From NCBI RefSeq assembly GCF_030209745.1, contig NZ_JARVRJ010000001.1, forward strand, positions 124,001 through 188,000: a DNA stretch of 64,000 nucleotides, in the 5' to 3' direction. Under the pieces are notes generated by a model. The model was given only the letters and a program-made list of their open reading frames with translations. It ran no database searches and had not been told where the DNA came from. Below, one piece after another: positions 59,331 to 64,000 of the stretch (positions within the stretch are counted from its first letter, which is position 1; every line of letters begins with the position of its first letter). The DNA comes from Arthrobacter sp. fls2-241-R2A-200 (GTDB taxonomy: Bacteria > Actinomycetota > Actinomycetes > Actinomycetales > Micrococcaceae). A program made the translations under genes and the position numbers.

Positions 59331-60326
59331 ATGAGAGCGTTCGCTATCACCAAGTACAAGGAACCGTTGCGGGAGGTGGACGTCCCCGAGCCCGCCGTGG
59401 GTGATCATGACGTGCTTGTGCAGGTCCACGCTGCGGGACTGAACCTGTTGGACGAGAAGATCCGGTTGGGGGAGTTCAAGCAAATCCTCCCGTACCGGAT
59501 GCCGCTGATCTTGGGCAACGACCTGGCCGGTGTGGTGCTCAGCGTCGGTTCCAAGGTGACACTGTTCCAGCCCGGTGACGAGGTGTTCGCCCGGCCTGAT
59601 AAGGGCAGGATCGGGACCTTCGCTGAGCGGATCGCGGTGGCGGAGGCGGATCTGGCAATCAAGCCCGCATCCATCAGCATGGAAGAAGCAGGTGCCCTTC
59701 CGCTGGTTGCTTTGACGGCCTGGCAGGCATTGGTGGAACGGGGCCACGTGGGTCCGGGATCCAAGGTGCTCATCCACGCCGGCGCTGGGGGAGTGGGATC
59801 TATTGCGATCCAGTTGGCCAAGTCTCTCGGGGCCACGGTAGCCACCACGGTCAGCGCCGCAAACGGGGACTTCGTACGTGACCTGGGTGCCGACGTCGTG
59901 ATTGATTACCGCGCGGAGGACTTCAGCGAGAGCCTGCGCGACTTCGATCTTGTGCTCGACAGCCTCGGTGGCGAGAACCTGGAACGTTCCCTGAAGGTGC
60001 TGAAGCCGGGCGGGAAAGCGATCGGTATCTCGGGGCCGCCGGACGCCGGATTTGCCCGTGAGCTGGGCGCGAACCCTGTACTGCGCGGAGTGATGTCGGT
60101 GCTGAGTTCCGGCATTCGGCGCAAAGCGCGCGCCCTGGGGGTTACGTACGAGTTCCTTTTCATGCGTGCAGACGGCGGCCAGCTGCGCCAGATTGCCGCG
60201 CTACTCGACGCCGGCCACATCAAGCCCGTTGTAGGCCGCGTGGCGTCATTCGATGAGACGCCAGAATTGCTCACCGCCCTGGAAAAGGGTGGCGTCCGCG
60301 GCAAAACCGTCGTCACCCACAACTGA
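59331..60326 (+). CDS. NADPH:quinone oxidoreductase-like (zinc-independent MDR)
   Basis: The 331-residue medium-chain dehydrogenase has YKEPLREVDVPEPAVGDHDVLV, LILGNDLAGVV, and the NADP-binding loop HAGAGGVGSIAIQLAKSLGA. DVVIDYRAEDF follows. It lacks the zinc Cys ligands, so it belongs to the quinone oxidoreductase/enoyl reductase branch. ATG 59331 follows AGGAGA; a GTG-type in-frame start at 59295 lies inside the operator. It is the first gene of a unit with a hydrolase, TetR and a frameshifted SRPBCC gene, a set typical of response to reactive aromatics or quinones. Confidence 0.9.
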   Translation: MRAFAITKYKEPLREVDVPEPAVGDHDVLVQVHAAGLNLLDEKIRLGEFKQILPYRMPLILGNDLAGVVLSVGSKVTLFQPGDEVFARPDKGRIGTFAERIAVAEADLAIKPASISMEEAGALPLVALTAWQALVERGHVGPGSKVLIHAGAGGVGSIAIQLAKSLGATVATTVSAANGDFVRDLGADVVIDYRAEDFSESLRDFDLVLDSLGGENLERSLKVLKPGGKAIGISGPPDAGFARELGANPVLRGVMSVLSSGIRRKARALGVTYEFLFMRADGGQLRQIAALLDAGHIKPVVGRVASFDETPELLTALEKGGVRGKTVVTHN

Positions 60327-60349
60327 CACCGAACCTCAGGAAGAACATT

Positions 60350-61204
60350 ATGAACACTGCATACAAGGACGCACCCACCAACACCATCACCTCCGGGGGC
60401 GTCACCTACGCCTACCGCGAGTTGGGACCGAAGGGCGGGGTGCCCGTGATATTCCTGGTCCACTTGGCTGGGAACATGGACAACTGGGACACGCGCGTCA
60501 TCGACCCCATCGCCCGGAAGCACCACGTCATCACCTTCAGCAACAGGGGAGTGGGCTCGTCCACGGGAACCGTCCCGAAGTCCATTGAAAGCATGGCCGA
60601 CGATGCCGTGGCCTTCATCAACGCACTTGGTTACGAGAAGGTGGATATCTTCGGGTTCTCCATGGGGGCGATGATCGCCCAAGCGTTGGTACTGAAGCAT
60701 CCCACGCTGGTCCGGAAGCTGATCCTCGCCGGTACAGGCCCTGCCGGTGGGAAGGGCATCAGCAAGGTGGTTGCCACCACGTATTACGACATCCTCCGTG
60801 GCGCGTTGACCAGGCAGGATCCCAAGGAGTTCCTTTTCTTCAACCGCAATGCCACCGGCAAACCGGCCGCGAAGGCGTTCATCGAGCGGCTCAAGGAGCG
60901 TACCGACTACCGGGAAGCGCCGGTCACCATCAAGGCCCTCCAGACGCAGCTCACGGCCATCAGGAACTGGGGGCGCTCGCAGCCGAAAAATCTCGCCGCC
61001 ATCACGCAGCCAACCTTGATCGCCAACGGTGACAACGACCGCATGGTCCCCTCTATGCTTTCCAACACCATGCACCACCAGATCCCGGGCAGCGAGTTGG
61101 TCATCTACCCGGATTCCGGGCACGGAGGGATCTTCCAGTTCCACGAGAGGTTCGTTCCCGTCGCGCTTGAATTCCTGAGCCGCCGAGTAGCGGGCACTGA
61201 GTAG
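60350..61204 (+). CDS. Alpha/beta hydrolase
   Basis: The 284-residue alpha/beta hydrolase has FLVHLAGNMDNWD for the oxyanion region, nucleophile elbow GFSMGAMIAQ near 100, acid in ANGDNDRMV and His in DSGHGGIFQFHE. NRGVGSSTG is typical of the haloperoxidase/esterase group. It likely hydrolyses a small ester or epoxide-like compound; substrate is unknown. It lies 23 bp after the quinone oxidoreductase, so both form an operon under the upstream tandem operator. No signal peptide. Confidence 0.88.
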   Translation: MNTAYKDAPTNTITSGGVTYAYRELGPKGGVPVIFLVHLAGNMDNWDTRVIDPIARKHHVITFSNRGVGSSTGTVPKSIESMADDAVAFINALGYEKVDIFGFSMGAMIAQALVLKHPTLVRKLILAGTGPAGGKGISKVVATTYYDILRGALTRQDPKEFLFFNRNATGKPAAKAFIERLKERTDYREAPVTIKALQTQLTAIRNWGRSQPKNLAAITQPTLIANGDNDRMVPSMLSNTMHHQIPGSELVIYPDSGHGGIFQFHERFVPVALEFLSRRVAGTE

Positions 61205-61241
61205 CCGCCCGCTGGTTGCGGGCCGCTGATACGGTAGCTAG

Positions 61242-61841
61242 ATGCAGCCAGCGCCCCAGACCCTTGGCCGACGTGAACGGAACAAGCAGGAAAAGCTCCA
61301 GCGGATAACAGCCGCTGCCCGGGAACTCTTCACCCAGCACGGCGTGGACGAGGTGACCACCCAGCAGGTGGCGGAAAAGGCCGACGTCGCGTCCGGCACC
61401 TTGTTCCTGTACGCAAAAACAAAGGCCGAGCTGCTTCTCTTGGTACATAACGCCAAATACGCCGAAGCCCTCGACGCCGGCATTGCAGCTGCGGCCAAGG
61501 AGAAGACCCCGATCGACGCCGTGATGGCCATCATCCGACCCATCATTGAATGCAACCGGGTGCAGATCGAGAACGGCCGGACGTACCTGAAGGAAATTGT
61601 CTTCGGTGATCCGGCTGAGCCGCACCACGCAGAAGCGATCGCCCTGACCCAACAGACGGAAGCCGCCGTCGTCGATGTCCTGAAGCGGGACCCGAAATTG
61701 GCGGAACGCGATCCCGCGAAGCTCGCCGCCATCATGTCCGCGGTGATGTTCATCAGCATGACATCGGCCGCCAACCTGGCCCTCACGGACGCCGAAGTTG
61801 GCGACGAAATACGCGGCCAGATCAGCGTGCTTCTTGGCTAG
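61242..61841 (+). CDS. TetR-family transcriptional regulator
   Basis: The 199-residue protein has the TetR N-terminal helix-turn-helix (RRERNKQEKLQRITAAARELFTQHG, shown as AARELFTQHGVDEVTTQQ; VAEKADVASGTLFLYAKTKAEL) and a C-terminal ligand domain. It is the third gene of the unit, 37 bp after the hydrolase. The tandem TGAGTNNACTCA palindrome at 59280-59307 upstream of the first gene is the best candidate for its own operator. A ligand such as a quinone or electrophile is plausible but unproven. Confidence 0.9.
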   Translation: MQPAPQTLGRRERNKQEKLQRITAAARELFTQHGVDEVTTQQVAEKADVASGTLFLYAKTKAELLLLVHNAKYAEALDAGIAAAAKEKTPIDAVMAIIRPIIECNRVQIENGRTYLKEIVFGDPAEPHHAEAIALTQQTEAAVVDVLKRDPKLAERDPAKLAAIMSAVMFISMTSAANLALTDAEVGDEIRGQISVLLG

Positions 61842-61876
61842 CGAAATGTAGCATCTGAAGGAGACGGTGGAGCGCC

Positions 61877-62361
61877 GTGACCTTCCGAGAAAGCAGAATT
61901 TCGATGACAACCAGTCCCGAGGGAACCGCCACCACTGTCAGCAAGACGTTCAGCCGGAGTACCCAGATGGCCACCACCATCGATGCTGCCCCCACGACGG
62001 TATGGCGCCTACTTACCACGGCATCGGAGTATCCGCAGTGGAACTCCACGGTCGTGTCCCTGAAGGGCGAGATCACTCCGGCTCCAGCATCCAGCTGGTG
62101 TCCACACTTGATCCCAGCCGCACGTTCAAGCTCAAGATCAAGGAGTTCGAGCCTCCGCATCGGCTTGTGTGGGGCGACGCACTCGGCGCCCGCGTCTACA
62201 CCCTCACCGAAACCAATGGCGGGCAGACCATGTTCGACATGACTGAGCGCATCGCCGGCCCCGTCTTCCCCCTATTCGCCAACAAGATCCCATCCTTCGA
62301 CGCCAGCTTTGAACAGTTCGCCGCCGACCTCAAAGCAGCCGCCGAAGCGGTCACCGAATAA
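61877..62361 (+). pseudogene. SRPBCC-family gene with a single-base frameshift
   Basis: The first frame encodes VSKTFSRSTQMATTIDAAPTTVWRLL (shown in part) and WNSTVVSLKGEITP, the start of an SRPBCC ligand-binding domain. Near 62080-62082 the domain continues in another frame: GSSIQLVSTLDPSRTFKLK, RLVWGDALGARVYTL and FDASFEQFAADLK, ending at 62361. A single G restored after CACTCCGG would give one intact protein of about 160 residues. The start could be GTG 61877 or ATG 61904. It follows TetR by 35 bp. It is either a recent pseudogene or an assembly error. Confidence 0.75.
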
Positions 62362-62423
62362 GGGGCACGACGGCGGCGGTCACCTCGTGCGTCACGGATG
62401 CCACCCGCCTGGCGTGCTGAAGG

Positions 62424-63611
62424 TTAGCGGTTCAGGAATGCCTCATGCTGCCGGTGTGCCTCGGCCACCTGCTCGCGGATCTTTTCCACGTCCTTGGCTT
62501 TGTTCCGGTACTTGAGCGGCATCTGCACGATCTGCGCTTCCTCCGCGGTGAGCGCGCGGTAAATGCGCTCGCGCTCGTTGGCGTCGGCGGTGTAGTCGAG
62601 ATCGAGGTAGTCGACGGCGTGGCGACGCGCGTTGTTGATGGCGGTCTGGGCCTTCCCCGCGGGGCTGAGCAGCGAGAGGATCACCGTGATCACCAGCGCG
62701 CCGATGATCACTGCCAGCGAGAGGCCGGTGGTGATCTCGACGACGTGAACCGGGTCGCCGTCGTTGATGAACGGCAGGTTGTTCTCGTGCAGGGCGTGCA
62801 GCACGAGCTTGACGCCGATGAACGCGAGGATGGCAGCCAGGCCGTAGGAGAGGTAGATGAGCCGGTCCAGCAAGCCGTCGATCAGGAAGAAGAGCTGGCG
62901 CAGGCCCATCAAGGAGAAGGCCGTGGCAGTGAACACGACGAACACGTTCTGCGTGAGACCGAAGATGGCGGGGATGGAGTCGAGCGCGAACAGGATGTCC
63001 GTGCCGCCGATTGCCACCATCACCAGCAGCATGGGGGTGAGCGCACGCTTGCCGTTGAGGGTGGTGAAGAGTTTGTCGCCGTCGTACTTATCTGTGGTGT
63101 GGAAGAACTTCCTCGCCACCCGGATGATGAAGTTATCCGCCTGGTTGTCTTCATGGTCATCGGGCTTGAGGAGGTTGCCGGCGGTGATGAGCAGGATCAG
63201 TCCGAAGAGGTAGAACACCCAAGCGAACGAGTTGATCAGCGCGGCGCCGAGGAAAATGAAACCGGTCCGGGCGAGCAGCGAGAAGACGATGCCGACCAGC
63301 AGGACTTTCTGCTGGTCTTCGCGAGGGACCCGGAAGCTGGACATGATGATGAGGAAGACGAACAGGTTGTCCACCGAGAGGGCCTTCTCGGTGATGTACC
63401 CGGCGAAATACTCCGAGCCCATCTGCGCCCCGCCGAAAACCAGGACCCCGATGCCGAACAGCACGGCGATGCCTACGTAGATGTAGGACCAGAGGGTCGC
63501 TTCCTTCAGGGTGGGAACGTGTGCCTTCCGGACGTGGAAGAAGTAGTCGAACGCGAGCAACGCCACGATGACGACGATGGTGACGCCCCAAGCAAGGGGA
63601 GAGACGGTCAT
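62424..63611 (-). CDS. TerC-family integral membrane protein (Alx/TerC-like)
   Basis: The 395-residue protein has seven or more TM helices. Conserved acidic TM motifs are present: VTEKALSVDNLFVFLIIMSSF (core EKALSVDNLFVF, written from the YITEKALSVDNLF segment), and ATGG-type SDILFALDSIPAIFGLT near TM5-6, with VPREDQQKVLLVGIV between. These are hallmarks of TerC/Alx, implicated in manganese export and metal loading, and once in tellurite resistance. The polar C-terminal tail (about 320-395) is long. The start ATG 63611 has AAGCAGGA upstream. It follows the FtsX-like gene by 104 bp on the same strand. Confidence 0.92.
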   Translation of the reverse strand: MTVSPLAWGVTIVVIVALLAFDYFFHVRKAHVPTLKEATLWSYIYVGIAVLFGIGVLVFGGAQMGSEYFAGYITEKALSVDNLFVFLIIMSSFRVPREDQQKVLLVGIVFSLLARTGFIFLGAALINSFAWVFYLFGLILLITAGNLLKPDDHEDNQADNFIIRVARKFFHTTDKYDGDKLFTTLNGKRALTPMLLVMVAIGGTDILFALDSIPAIFGLTQNVFVVFTATAFSLMGLRQLFFLIDGLLDRLIYLSYGLAAILAFIGVKLVLHALHENNLPFINDGDPVHVVEITTGLSLAVIIGALVITVILSLLSPAGKAQTAINNARRHAVDYLDLDYTADANERERIYRALTAEEAQIVQMPLKYRNKAKDVEKIREQVAEAHRQHEAFLNR

Positions 63612-63715
63612 GTGATCCTGCTTTCGTGAGGCGCGGCGTGGTGCCTACCGAGGGTCAGCGGTCCTCACTCCAAACTACCGGGACGGGCCTTGCGGGCGGT
63701 ACCCGGGCACGCGGG

Positions 63716-64000
63716 CTAGGTCCTGAGGATCATCGCAGGATCAGCACGGGCCGCGACGATTGCCGGGTACACGGCTGAGATCGCTCCAGTCAGCACCCCC
63801 ACCGCAATTCCGAGGGCCGGCATGGTGGGGGTGATCACCGGGGTCCATCCGTTGGCAGCCGCTATGGCTACCACCGCGCTGGTGCCAAGGACGCTGCCCG
63901 CAAGGCCGCCTGCCGAGCCGATGATGATTCCTTCGAAAAGAAACATTCGTGCAATGGACCATCTGCTGGCACCGAGCGCTCGTCTCAGCGCAACCTCACC
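63716..64000 (-). CDS. FtsX/MacB-like ABC permease, C-terminal part (partial)
   Basis: The frame enters from the right edge and ends at 63716. It encodes about 94 residues with GEVALRRALGASRWSI, the conserved motif before the last TM helix of MacB/FtsX permeases, then the glycine-rich helix GIIIGSAGGLAGSVLG, and a final helix with ISAVYPAIVAARADPAMILR. This arrangement is typical of lipoprotein- or antibiotic-type ABC permeases. The 5' end lies beyond the window. Confidence 0.85.
   Translation of the reverse strand, partial: GEVALRRALGASRWSIARMFLFEGIIIGSAGGLAGSVLGTSAVVAIAAANGWTPVITPTMPALGIAVGVLTGAISAVYPAIVAARADPAMILRT

Noticed and set aside
62445..63629. A 394-codon open frame opposite TerC, rich in Asp/Glu/His
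   Set aside because: The composition is the expected reverse shadow of hydrophobic TM codons; TerC motifs on the minus strand are clear.
63612..63715. yybP-ykoY manganese riboswitch before TerC
   Set aside because: The region does not contain the conserved core elements that I could recognise, although such riboswitches often precede TerC/Alx genes.

Overview
The window is about 64 kb of high-GC DNA from an actinobacterium. Gene content and protein style point to Arthrobacter/Paenarthrobacter (Micrococcaceae); this is inference, because no rRNA or marker gene is present. Genes are tightly packed, often with 4-nt ATGA overlaps. There are no tRNA or rRNA genes, no CRISPR array and no recognisable insertion sequence.

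Layout. 0-4.5 kb: TPP-dependent 2-oxoacid enzyme, then a MarR regulator and a DHA2-type drug exporter. 4.7-11.8 kb: asymmetric heterodimeric ABC exporter, thioesterase, CutC, DUF5107/TPR protein. 11.9-15.4 kb: McrBC-type (type IV) restriction system with an EVE-like stretch in McrB. 15.4-18.3 kb: histidine kinase, OmpR-type regulator and an Hpt-like protein lacking its phospho-histidine. 18.5-22.2 kb: Vsr-like endonuclease, zinc alcohol dehydrogenase and three poorly characterised small genes. 22.3-31.5 kb: Old Yellow Enzyme, then a GntR-controlled carbohydrate operon (TIM-barrel isomerase, DhaK-DhaL kinase, RpiB, 3-hydroxyacyl-CoA-dehydrogenase-like enzyme, SDR, MFS transporter, divergent triosephosphate isomerase). 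The kinase/RpiB/TIM-paralogue trio matches the tetritol/erythrulose pathways known from Mycobacterium and Brucella. 31.5-39.5 kb: RecB/Cas4-like nuclease-helicase fusion, Tex, alpha/beta hydrolase, DUF1622 protein. 39.6-45.6 kb: pxpA-accB-accC-pxpB-pxpC with a divergent PucR-type regulator. 45.6-49.7 kb: MSMEG_6728-family protein, adenine deaminase, winged-helix/X25 fusion, acylphosphatase, Phd/PIN toxin-antitoxin pair. 49.7-54.1 kb: nucleoside-use locus (GntR and ribokinase divergent from MFS and nucleoside hydrolase). 54-64 kb: ArsR-SRPBCC regulator, DinB protein, two uncharacterised proteins, GAF-ANTAR regulator, a 92-bp inverted-repeat element, MFS exporter, a TetR-type cluster (quinone oxidoreductase, hydrolase, TetR, frameshifted SRPBCC gene), TerC, and the end of an FtsX/MacB-like permease running off the window.

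The genes work as several independent catabolic or efflux modules, each with its own regulator and in four cases a visible palindromic operator next to it (MarR, 1.87 kb; GntR/FCD, 23.4 and 24.2 kb; GntR/UTRA, 51.5 kb; TetR, 59.3 kb). The most interesting items are the tetritol-like operon, the biotin-carboxylase-linked oxoprolinase cluster, the McrBC locus, the degenerate Hpt protein, the winged-helix/X25 fusion, the inverted-repeat element at 57.7 kb and the tandem operator at 59.3 kb. Two genes (near 56.56 and 62.08 kb) look interrupted by single-base deletions.
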